DNA from: Deinandra increscens subsp. villosa
Taxonomy: Eukaryota; Streptophyta; Magnoliopsida; Asterales; Asteraceae
Direction: 5' to 3'
DNA length: 64,000 nucleotides
NCBI GenBank assembly: GCA_039602395.1
Contig: JBCNJP010000008.1
Coordinates: forward strand, 19,731,867-19,795,866
The translations under genes were made by a program, and so were the position numbers. How positions within the stretch are numbered: position 1 is the first letter of the stretch; the number at the start of each line of letters is the position of its first letter. Of the stretch, positions 54,781 through 64,000 are shown piece by piece. A model generated the notes under the pieces. That model saw only the letters and a program-made list of their open reading frames with translations. It made no database searches and was not told the origin of the DNA.

Positions 54781-55191
54781 TTAACAGCTTTCTTTGTCGA
54801 ATATTAAAAGCTTTAAATCTTCTTTACGCTTAACTCTTGAGAGCGCCACATACAATTGACCATGTGAGAATACAAGGTTCCTAAAAAATAAACCAACATT
54901 TGCGAGTGATTGTCCTTGGCTTTTATTTTTCTTCATTGCGAAGCATGCAGCTATCGGAAATTGCCTTCTTTTGAATTTGAAAGGGATTTTCTTGGCTGAA
55001 GGTGTTAAGCCAAGCCTCGGAATGAAAGTCCGATATCGAATATTAGTGCCTGACATTATTGTCGCCTCGATTACATGATTTCTCAATGAGACGACTTTCA
55101 ATTTAGTTACGTTACATAACCCTGCTTTTTGATAAATATTCCTAAGTAACATTATGGGACCCCCACCTTTGGAATTAGCCCGGTTTGACAA
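54781..55191 (-). pseudogene. Helitron Pif1-like helicase, C-terminal remnant
   Basis: 136 residues on the minus strand with the end of a Pif1-family helicase as found in plant RepHel proteins: GGPIMLLRNIYQKAGLCNVT, IMSGTNIRYRTFIPRLGLTP, KRRQFPIAACFAMKKNKSQG (motif V) and HGQLYVALSRVKRKEDLKLL (motif VI). It ends at a normal-looking stop. Walker A/B motifs and the Rep (HUH) domain are missing upstream, so this is a 3' relic of an autonomous Helitron. The Asn-Lys-Lys-Asn-Lys-Ser stretch in motif V looks slightly altered from the usual TxNKSQGQ. Confidence 0.88.
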
Positions 55192-57695
55192 ACATGAAAT
55201 TCTGAGACTATTTAGAACATATGGAGAGTATAGAGTTTGATCAAAGTCTTAATGGACATATTCCGATTAACATATATTGTTTGAGCTCAAGTAATTTTTT
55301 TTTCATCTCCAAGAAACATTGATAGTATACGGATCATTTATCTCAAAAACGTCTTCATATGTAACAAGCAAAGATTACAAATGGGTTGTATGATACTATA
55401 ATTAAAGCTTGTTGTTGTTCCAGAATTTTTTAAAAATTACATGTTCTTTTTTCTTGTAACCAATCAGCATCAGTGGGGATTTGCTACAATCATTCACTAA
55501 ATAAAATAGTAGGAACACAATAAAGCATGACAAATAAGGGCCTAATTGAAACTAAACAATAGATTACATTGGGAAAATTATTATCCCATTAGTAAACCAT
55601 TTAGATATTTATTATGCCGTAACATGTACAAATGGGTCATATATTCTTACAAATATGACAAGTATATTCTTACAAATATGAATATATTTAATCCATGATA
55701 CAATAAATAATGCAGGTCATACGATTATATCAGAATCAGAAATCAGAAATGGTATAAACGCGCATCTGTATGAGATTGATCAATGGCTGCTGCAGCAGTT
55801 GCTTTGTGGTTAATATGGGACTTTTGGGTATCATGTACTGTAGGGAAAATGGTAAGGCCATGGCTGCTGGCTGTGCAGGGAAAGGAGCTTAGTTTATAAT
55901 TAGATTAAACACCTCAAGTAAGTACTCTTTTGTGCTCCAAGTTAATATTGCAAGAAAATAAAAAAGAATCACCATTATTTAAAGCTTAAGTTCTATAAAC
56001 AAGTTTATAGCTACCAAAAAAAAAAGACCTGAAACATTTATATGTGTGGGTAAAAGACTAATTTCTTAATTAAGAGGGCATTATTGTCTAAGATTATTAG
56101 TCTGGTGTTATTATTTTTAATTATTGTTGTGAGTCATTTTTTAGTATTTTGCAACTATCTATCCTTGATTGGTTAGTTCATAAGATTATCACTTAACTTC
56201 AAATACAGTTTATGTCACTTTGACCAGCTGCCTAATCTTAACAGAAAAAATTGAATTTTATTGGCTCATTATAAGACCATCTGTTTGATAAATCAAATTT
56301 GATTCGTCTTACAAAGGTAATGCTTCATAGGTTTTTTTGTTTTGTTTTTCACTTTAAATACAAATTGACTGTTATCGGAGATGTAGATGAACAAAGCTTC
56401 TATAAAAATTTCATGTTATGGCTTACTTGTAACTATAGTTTTACTATTGTCATTGAACAAAGTGGTATTTTACCTGTTTTCTATAAATTCTATTGGAGCA
56501 TACATAACTTGTACAGTAGATCAAAGATTTAGTTTTTGATTGATGATCTTTTAATTACAATTTTTAATCTCACAGTTCCTATTTTAATTGAGTGTTTCTA
56601 TGAATATTATTATCTTTTTTGGGGGTACCCCCTAGGTTCCATGAAAATTGCAATGGTAATTGCTGTATTGGAAAAGTAACATGATAGAATTACTGAGTAA
56701 CTAATCCTTTGTTTTAATTGCTTATCTGCAATCTATCTATTCAAATGAAACTCCTCTGTTAATTGGAAGGTACACAGAAAAAATACGTTGGGGATTTGAC
56801 TATCACATCCATGAAACACACACAACAAAGGACCCTGTATTACCATTTTACGAAAACCATCTTTGTATTACCATCTTCCTAAATTACAAAATTACTCTAA
56901 AATCAAATTTGGGTCAGATGTTGACATGTACCGTATAGTGTTCATGCTGCTTACATTTATACTGGCTTATAATGAGCCAACAGGTCAAACTTTGACTATC
57001 TTGAAGGGTACTCTATTAGCATAACAACAGAATACGTGTCTTTTATGTTTGTGGTTTTAACAATAGTAATCTAGTGATAATCAATGATGAACACACAGAC
57101 TGAAACTCACATACAAAATTCACATGTAGTTTCAATCAGATGTATAAAAATATACCGACATGGCTAGATGGATTTTTGTTACTGCTAATAGAAACATACT
57201 ACTGCTTAATGAAAACATAAAATCAAAGAAAGGATAAGAAAAACAGAGTTTTAATTTCAAGCCACGAGGAAAGTCAGAGAAAGAAAGGAGAGCAAACTTA
57301 CCTCTTACTGTAAAACGGTAGAGAGGGAGGGAAGCAGAGACATGTAGTTGTAGATCCAGGAGATAAAGATGAGAGATGAAGACATACAGCTATTTATAGG
57401 CAGGCTGATTCAGGGACGACCAGTGAAAACGTCGCCGGTTCACATCCACAATCGAAACCATTGATGAGGCGATGATGCAATCAGGGCAAATGAAACCGAA
57501 ATTAGGTTTCAATGCGACCTTAGGTTTGAAGGCGCTGTTCCTTCAGATGCTCAATGGAAGATGAGGCGATCAAATAATTAGGGTATTCGGTGGGAGGGAT
57601 GAAGGGCGCCAAAAGAGATGGGCGATTGCTTTAGAAAGTGACACGTGGATAGTGAAATACTCTCTTATTAAAGTAGTAGATATATAGTTCATTAA
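55192..57695. other. AT-rich non-coding sequence
   Basis: No supported gene. A perfect 12-bp palindrome GGGGGTACCCCC followed by TAGG at 56621-56636 is the only striking feature. 57290-57400 has a splice-like CTTAC and purine-rich text resembling a plant 5' leader on the minus strand (CTATTTATAGGC at about 57390 is a TATA-like word). Confidence 0.5.
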
Positions 57696-57724
57696 CTAGC
57701 CACTTACCCGGGTAAATACCCGGG
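57696..57724 (-). mobile_element. Helitron 3' terminus (minus strand)
   Basis: A|CTAG at 57696-57699, seven bases, then the hairpin CCCGGGTA-AA-TACCCGGG (57707-57724). A clean minus-strand Helitron 3' end. Its body would extend right, around the nested elements, towards the RPA-like gene at 63287. Confidence 0.75.
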
Positions 57725-57747
57725 GCTAGAACGAAAAAAAAAATATA

Positions 57748-58515
57748 TCTTTCATTCTAATAAAGCAATAAAAAATTGTCCAAATGTCACTTTACTAGGG
57801 TGTCCACATCATCCTCCACCTCAACAATCCACTTGTCAACACCACACTTAATTTCAAATTTTTTTCATTTAAAAATTCAAAATTTCCAAATTTAATATTT
57901 CAACTTTCTAAATCTAAAATTTAAGTTATTTAACATTACATTTAACTAAAATTAGTTATGAATTTGTATTAATATTTATTACTTATATATTTACATAAAT
58001 TATTTATTAACTAACTTACCATTTTTATATAAATTGTTTGAATTTTTTAATTTTAAGAGATGTAACATTCAAAATTTTAATTTGTAACAATAGTTACTAA
58101 TATTTATTGATTTAAATATTATATATTAGGGTGGTTGATTTATTCAATTAAAATATTAAAATGTCAAACACTAAGAGTTCAATTATCATCTTCAATATTT
58201 TCTAATTATCTTTTAACATTCTCTGAATTCAAGTAATCCTAAATAATAATAACTCTTTATTATTATAATTCTCAACACCACTTTAAAGTAAACTATTAAG
58301 CAATTTATTTTTCAACTGTGATATACGAAATACTCTAATTTACTATAAATGTACTTTTAACTTAACTACTATAAAATAACTATTTGATATGATCTCACAG
58401 TTATATCATCCATATCCATAATTTTTAAATCTCATATCAATTTTTATTTTATTATACTTATCTCATTATTATAAATTTTTATTCAACCCGTGTAATACAC
58501 GGGTTACTAACCTAG
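57748..58515 (+). mobile_element. Non-autonomous Helitron, about 768 bp
   Basis: The 3' end is clear: hairpin CCCGTGTAATACACGGG (58487-58503), eight bases, CTAG (58512-58515), next base T. The proposed 5' end is TCTTTCATTCTAATAAAG at 57748 after an A, giving insertion between A and T as Helitrons do. The interior is AT-rich and non-coding. The 5' end is the less certain one. Confidence 0.65.
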
Positions 58516-58819
58516 TATATATATATAGATATATATCCTATCAAAAGAAAAAGTTAACGGTAAAAGAAAATTTCTATAATAGTAAAAAAAATCAATAACA
58601 ATTACAAATTCGACATCATAGATATCATTAATGAGTTTTTAAACACAATTAATTGAAATTTATAAAATAAATGGAAAGTTCGGATTTTATGGAACTAACT
58701 GAGGGAATATTGTTAAAAAGTTGAAAAGGTTTAAATTATTTTTCAAAAATGGCGGAATACATTTTTAAATTGGTTTTATTATTTTCTTTTTGTTAAATTT
58801 CAAATATAAAAAGGATCTA
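58516..58819. other. Non-coding segment between two Helitron ends
   Basis: AT-rich, no gene. Probably the outer minus-strand Helitron continuing between nested insertions. Confidence 0.4.
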
Positions 58820-58820
<1 letters not shown>

Positions 58821-58858
<38 letters not shown>

Positions 58859-58860
58859 TA

Positions 58861-58900
<40 letters not shown>

Positions 58901-58904
58901 TAAA
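58821..58904. repeat. (AT)n-bearing 42-bp tandem duplication
   Basis: Two consecutive 42-bp units, each CTATAT...ATACATATTAAA with about 30 bp of AT repeat. Confidence 0.9.
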
Positions 58905-59079
58905 CACAAGTTTTTAAAGTACAGGTGGCACTTTTTAAGGTGTGCCACCTAGGATTCCACTTCTTATAAAATCAAGCCACATAGGATTTTGCCTATGTGT
59001 CAAATTCTCAGCAACTCTCACCAATTACATTTACAAAACTATCACCTACTAATCGTAAAAGTATACGCGGATCTTAGGA

Positions 59080-61227
59080 TCCGGAGCTATCCGATCCGTT
59101 TTCAAAAAAACCCGTCGTATATAAGCAATCCCTCGAGTATAGTCGGTGCCTCTCTCCCCATTTTTTTATGTTCATAACCCTAATTCTAAAACGGACGATC
59201 CCTTCATCGTCGTTTTCTTCACTTTCTCCCTCGACCTGGTCTCCCTCAACGATTGCTGTAACGAATAAGTTGAATCGATTCCTGTACATCTAAACATCTT
59301 AATCGAAGACAGAATGGTTCCCGTCCATCTTTACTCTCGCAAATTCAATTTGAAATTTAGGGTTTGAAGACTCCTCTTTTCCAACAATCTATTCGTTGCA
59401 GCAATCGGTGAATTTTTATCTTTTCAAAGGTATGGACGAATCTGTGCTTAGTCTATGGACGAATCTGTGCTTAATCGGCTCAGGTTGGTTGATTTTTTTA
59501 TTGGATTTGAGTTATTACATATCTGTGTTAGTCCGTTGCTACTCATTTGAATAGATAAGCATTGTTTCGTGCTTGGAATTGCTTAATTGTGGCGTTGTTG
59601 TTGCTAATTTTTTGTATTTTCATTTGATTTGCAGGTGTTTGTCAGGGTTTTGATTTATTTTCTCCTATTATGTGCCGAGGTGTGTTCATTCTGCTATGCT
59701 TTGTCATTTTATAATGTTTGTAGGTTGGGTTTAAGTTCTTTGTTCCCTCTGTTGGTTCGTGCTAATATAATAAATAGTTGATGATTGTTTGTGGTTAATC
59801 TGTTCACGATATGGTAAATATATACTTGATGTTTGTTTGTGTTTTATAAATTTAATTGCCACTCTCATGTCCTAATCATTTGGATCTGATGTCAAGGTCA
59901 AGGTCAAGGTCATGTTGGACTAATTACGCAAGGCAAATATATAGTTGTGAAGGTAGAAATTAAAAAAAAAAAAACTGCATGTTAATTTACTTTGTCAAAG
60001 GCAGTGTGGATTCGAACCTTAATTTTGTTCCACTAGGTTAACTTTTGAACAATAACTGACTGGCAGAATAAGGAGAAATGATTGATTGGCATTCTACTGG
60101 TTCGAGATGCTGTCGAAAAAAACTAGCAGTGGGTTATATGTTAACACAAGGTGAAGTGATTATGTATATAGCTTAAAAACGAATGCATACTTCTTGATTC
60201 TTTGTATTTATATTTCTTTTATTTAGTAGCATTGATTCAATGGATGATTCCACTGGTGTAGAGTAATTAAGTATATAGCTTAAAAATGAAGGTTATGAAT
60301 TGATGATTATACCATGTTAAGAGGTTTCCTTTACCACTCTATTTTTACATGTTACATTCTGGATCAGACTCTTGTAACTGACTTTGGTCTACAATTACAG
60401 AAAAAACAAAGCGTCAGCTGCTCTTTCAGCTACTTACCTGGGGGGTTCGTCAACCGGCGGTGTGAAGCTTATGACTTATTTGTGTTACTTGTATTTCAGG
60501 TTTACTTTTGTTGCAATAAGCTACACAGGACAGATTGCTATATTTTTGTAATGGGTCATAAACATGTGAGATTCATGCTTTTTAGCACCTGAAAGAAGCT
60601 CCATTTCTTGATCGTCAAATAAAAGAAGTATATGAAGCATATATGGAAGCCTTGGTAACTGAACCATCTCCAACTAACATCAGGAAGTATTTATTGTTTT
60701 TCAATTTTTCTATATCATGCATAATATTGGGAATACTTATTCGATTTGAACTTGATAAAGGTACTTAAACATGTGTCTTTTAACTTCTATTGTTCTGGTT
60801 TTCAAAGGTATAAAAAAGGTTTATGGAGGAAGTCAATGCCCAAAGGCCTTAAAATGAAGTTCGCTGACCCAAAGGAACACTTATTCAAGAGGCTACCTAT
60901 ATTAATTAAGCCGCTAATTTCGTCTAATATACATAATTACAGTTGCTCTCATGTTGTCTTTTTTGCTCATATTTATCTATGACTCCATGGTTTGTGATCT
61001 TTTGACTATGATTAGGCTTAATCTACTTTGACCATACTCAGTTACTGAAACTAATCATATGAATTCTAACCTCTCAATTGTGCCACTCAAAGCATGTATG
61101 TCTTAAGCTATATATCTTTTACTCATATATTTTACAATTTTGTGGTCAGATGTTAATCAAGAAAGTAAAGGAACATGACAAGAAAGATTGCATGTATGGG
61201 AGGATATTCTTAGGAGGGTTCAACTAA
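59080..61227 (+). pseudogene. Captured plant gene fragment, unidentified
   Basis: A leader-like stretch (59080-59320) has a TATATAAGC box at 59116 and CCCTAATTC text. Further on are exon-like pieces with good splice signals. 60586-60654 follows TTTTTAG, encodes HLKEAPFLDRQIKEVYEAYM and three more residues, and ends at G|GTAACT. 60808-60880 follows TTTCAAAG and encodes YKKGLWRKSMPKGLKMKFAD. 61150-61227 follows GTGGTCAG and encodes MLIKKVKEHDKKDCMYGRIF and a short end to TAA. I do not recognise the protein. Basic residues and the helix EVYEAYMEAL are all I can say. A 21-bp duplication (TATGGACGAATCTGTGCTTA at 59432 and 59453) sits near its 5' part. Confidence 0.5.
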
Positions 61228-62706
61228 TTGAATAGTTAGGTTCATCACAAGGTAGATTCTAATACATCATCTTAATCATCTGCATGCTTTTGTGCGACCT
61301 TTGCTATTGTTTTGCATTCACTGCCATTGATTTAATTGCCTCCTTTTGTCTTCTAGGAATATTTTTTGTCTGTAGTTAGAATACAAGTCAATTTACAACG
61401 GATTAAAGTTCAAGCAAAAACACACTGTTTGTATTTATTTTTAATTTAAAACAAACTTGATCTTGGACATATTCAAGATTTAAACAAGATTTTTCTGTTT
61501 TCAAAATGTTGTTAGGTTTTATAAAAAGACTTGGGTTGGACAATTATTCAAATACCATAACTCGAAGAAAAAAAATATCGTAATCGTTTGGCATGTTTTA
61601 AGCATAAGAGCTTACATGTTCATTTCTGTTATCACCTGCCTTTTGTTTCCTTTATCTGTAGAATAGGTTCAACATAACAACTAGAAACAAATGCTTCATA
61701 GAGTCAAACATGATGAGGAATATGATGATGTATCTCTTACTCTAAATAAAGATTGTTTTGATATGATCTATCAATTTGTTGTTAGACTTTAGCATCATAT
61801 TGTTTTGGTAATTGAAGGCATGTGATTTTGGTTATAAATGTCTATGTTCCCAAGCAATGAAATTCATGTATCAAATTCATCTCTGTCAATCTTGCTAATT
61901 CATAATTTGGTTTCTGACATGGTATTTGTTTATTATTTATAACTCAGTCTGGTGTACTGCCGAAACTAACACCTAGAGTCCCAAAAAATTATTCTTTATG
62001 TTTGCCTCATCAATGACACATAATGAATGAAACCAAATACAAGAATATTGTTCAAGTAATTTGTTTATTTAAGTAACATAATACCTGTGACATTATCTGG
62101 TTTTATAGTGGTTGCTTATTGGTATGATATTTCTTGGAATGGTTGGTGATACCAGGTTAAAAACTTGAATCATGCATAAATTGAAGCTCCAGCAATTAAA
62201 TGTTGCAGCCAATTGCAACTACTTACACTGTTATCTTTCATCTTACAAGTTGCAATATAACTATATAAGTACAATGACTTTCTGGTAAAAACTATTATAT
62301 TTCAAAGTTACATAAAGCTGTACATATTCTTTCTCTGAAAGCATCAAAGAATGTCCCTCAATTTTGAAGTTATCTTTTACCCATTTGACTTCAACAGTTG
62401 ATTGTTTCTAAAGAACCCGGTATTATCCATGACCAGCTGTGCGCCGCTCTATCAAGAATCAAGAGCAAAAATGTCTCAGAATCATAATTTTAGATAAAGA
62501 TGGCCGTCAGACGAATGTAACCAAAACCATTGTCTTCAAGTCTCTCTTCTCAAACTTGTAAATTTAATATTATTGAATATTTATCGGCTGTTTAGCTTTA
62601 TGTATTATTCACTTTGATTTTTTCTTTTCACTTTTGGTTCATATTTTTATTCATATATTTCTTTTCTATATCACAGCCTCGGGTATATACCCGGGTCACT
62701 GACTAG

Positions 62707-63286
62707 TATATAATAAACCGTAAATTGAAAAGAAATTTAGAATTTTAAATATGGGAAGTCTAAAATGTTTAAAATTGACACTTTCATTTTCTTTACAGAA
62801 ATAGCGCCACTTTTCATGAAATAAGTATATTTAAAACTTTTTTAAACTATTTAAAATTTTAAATAAAACCGGAAGTAATATAAAAAATAGCTGAATGTTA
62901 TAAAAAAATTTAAAAATAAAGGCGACTGATATTTAGGATTTTTTAAAAATTAGAATTAAACAAATATAGGCGAATGATATTTAGGAAAAAACTTATATGT
63001 TTTCAAAAAAGTTTTTTGAAGTTTTAAATGCATATGGATCAATACAACAAACATTTAAAACAAATATAATAACAATAATTAAATAATGAACAAAATAAAT
63101 AAAACCAAACCATTGATATAAGTTAAGAAAAATAACCATTGTCCATCAAAAAAACAAAAAACAAACAACGAAAGCAACGTCAACAACCAAAGCCAATAAG
63201 AGAAAACAAATAAATAACAATTGTTCACCAAACTTTAAAAATAACCAAACCAATGTCATCAACCACCAAACATTCTTCGATCGAAG
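62707..63286. other. AT-rich non-coding sequence
   Basis: No gene seen. If the minus-strand Helitron of 57696 continues here, this is the 3' flank of the RPA-like gene. Confidence 0.5.
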
Positions 63287-63999
63287 CTACTTCTCTACTT
63301 TAGGCACCAACAACTCCTGATCAAAAGAAGATTGGCTTCCAGTAGCAACATCAGGAGCAAACTTTACTGGAGATGAACCTGCTCCATCTTCAACATCATA
63401 GATATCATTAAGCTTCCGCTTCAAGTCATCATGTTGAAAGTTTCCTTTGCCTTTTAGATCTTTTTGGTTCTGACTCTTCACGTCACTAATATCTATCACC
63501 TCCTGTAATTAACATTATAAAAGTATTATTAAATAATTAAATACAATATAAATAGGTTTTGAACATGATAGTAAGAGATTTATAACTTTATGTTTAATGA
63601 TATAGTTACATACCTTATTCACACAACTTTCATTATCTGCAGGTCAACGGGATATTTCCCGACCTTAAGAACCATACAAAAAAATAGTACCACCACAGAA
63701 ATAATAAATCGAACAACTGAAAAAACTTAAACTGAATTCATATGTGTTACCACAAAATCTTTGCTCAAAAAATTCAGCGGCTGTAACCTTTAAAATCTTC
63801 CTGAGCTCTTTCTCGAAAAGTGTCAATATCACTGATCCGGTCGCGTCTTGGACCTTGATCAACAGCTTCAACCTGAAAATAATATAAACAATCTAAGTAT
63901 GCAATATAATAATTAATACATAATTAAAAAATAATTTTGCAAAAATACAAAACCTTGTGCTAGGAGCGATATTTTCATCTTCACATTTGCCTGATGTCT
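63287..63999 (-). CDS. RPA1-like single-stranded DNA-binding protein, last four exons (partial)
   Basis: Minus strand, running off the right edge. Exons: 63999-63954, 63872-63751, 63636-63614 and 63502-63287. All introns are GT-AG and the phases agree (STR|LKLLIKVQ, RFC|DNESC, VNK|EVIDIS), so the model is coherent. The protein reads a Cys-bearing segment (GKCEDENIAPSTR), then LKLLIKVQDATGSVILTLFE and KELRKILKVTAAEFFEQRF. That is the pattern of the replication factor A C-terminal OB fold (zinc-ribbon end, then V.D.TG...LF...), followed by a polar tail ending PKVEK. Such genes bind single-stranded DNA. RPA-like genes are often carried by plant Helitrons, and a minus-strand Helitron 3' end lies downstream at 57696. 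A host RPA70 paralogue is the alternative. Confidence 0.75.
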
Positions 64000-64000
64000 T

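Larger units (their letters stand above)
58820..62706 (+). mobile_element. Helitron carrying a captured gene fragment (3' end firm, 5' end tentative)
   Basis: The 3' end has the perfect palindrome CGGGTATATACCCG (62680-62693), extended by weaker pairs to 62695, then CTAG at 62703-62706 followed by T. A 5' TC preceded by A lies at 58820 (TCTATATATAT), directly before text such as AAACACAAGTTTTTAAAGT. The 3.9-kb interior has no Rep or helicase but holds exon-like pieces of a plant gene on the same strand, a common outcome of Helitron capture. Confidence 0.55.

Overview
This window is plant nuclear DNA and almost all of it is transposable elements. It holds Ty1/copia pol and gag remnants with tRNA-Met(i) primer-binding sites, an Athila-like Ty3/gypsy element with a tRNA-Asp primer-binding site, a PIF/Harbinger transposon with one GT-AG intron, Helitron ends and a tRNA-derived SINE. 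The styles of the copia families and their extra ORF recall Asteraceae (sunflower, lettuce, Artemisia or chrysanthemum group). That placement is from memory of family style, not from a search. I see no ordinary host gene that is complete. A 500-N block (4926-5425) marks a scaffold join.

Layout. 1-7946 (+) is the 3' half of a Sirevirus-like copia element: RT/RNase H, a non-coding spacer, a long extra ('env-like') ORF and a 3' LTR. 8046-13455 and 18783-20248 (-) belong to a second copia copy of the same design, tail to tail with the first. It is split by a plus-strand patch (13456-18782) made of two other copia gag/pol pieces. That patch is itself interrupted by a young non-autonomous LTR element (13634-15993, TSD AGGTG). 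20249-22271 is a copia element deleted from its PBS to the last codons of pol, sitting in a gag fragment (22272-22733). 22880-26355 is an old gag-bearing relative of the element at 40000. 26356-27721 is the 5' end of a minus-strand copia element. 28151-32113 (-) is a third copy of the extra ORF with its LTR.

32114-46816 (-) is an Athila-like element with gag but no pol (TSD GAATC). A copia-type element with gag but no pol sits in its right LTR: 40000-46407 (+), LTRs identical by eye, TSD CGCTG. So two gag-only, trans-dependent elements from different superfamilies are nested one in the other. The LTR differences agree with the order: about 16 in the outer element, none in the inner one.

46817-48548 is the displaced flank of the third env-like copy. 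48549-63999 is Helitron country: at least five Helitron-type 3' ends (hairpin plus CTAG), a helicase remnant, a captured gene fragment and an RPA-like gene running off the right edge. A SINE with a 16-bp TSD and a Harbinger element with an intact DDE domain are inserted there.

The strongest unexplained signals are non-coding. (1) Three consecutive hairpins lie in the 3' tail of the gag-only copia element. Their central core is conserved while their outer stems differ but stay paired, and an older relative shows compensatory changes. (2) Each copia-like family carries its own CG-containing palindromic word, repeated in LTR, leader, spacer and sometimes coding sequence. (3) Three families share an extra ORF downstream of pol that does not look like an envelope protein.
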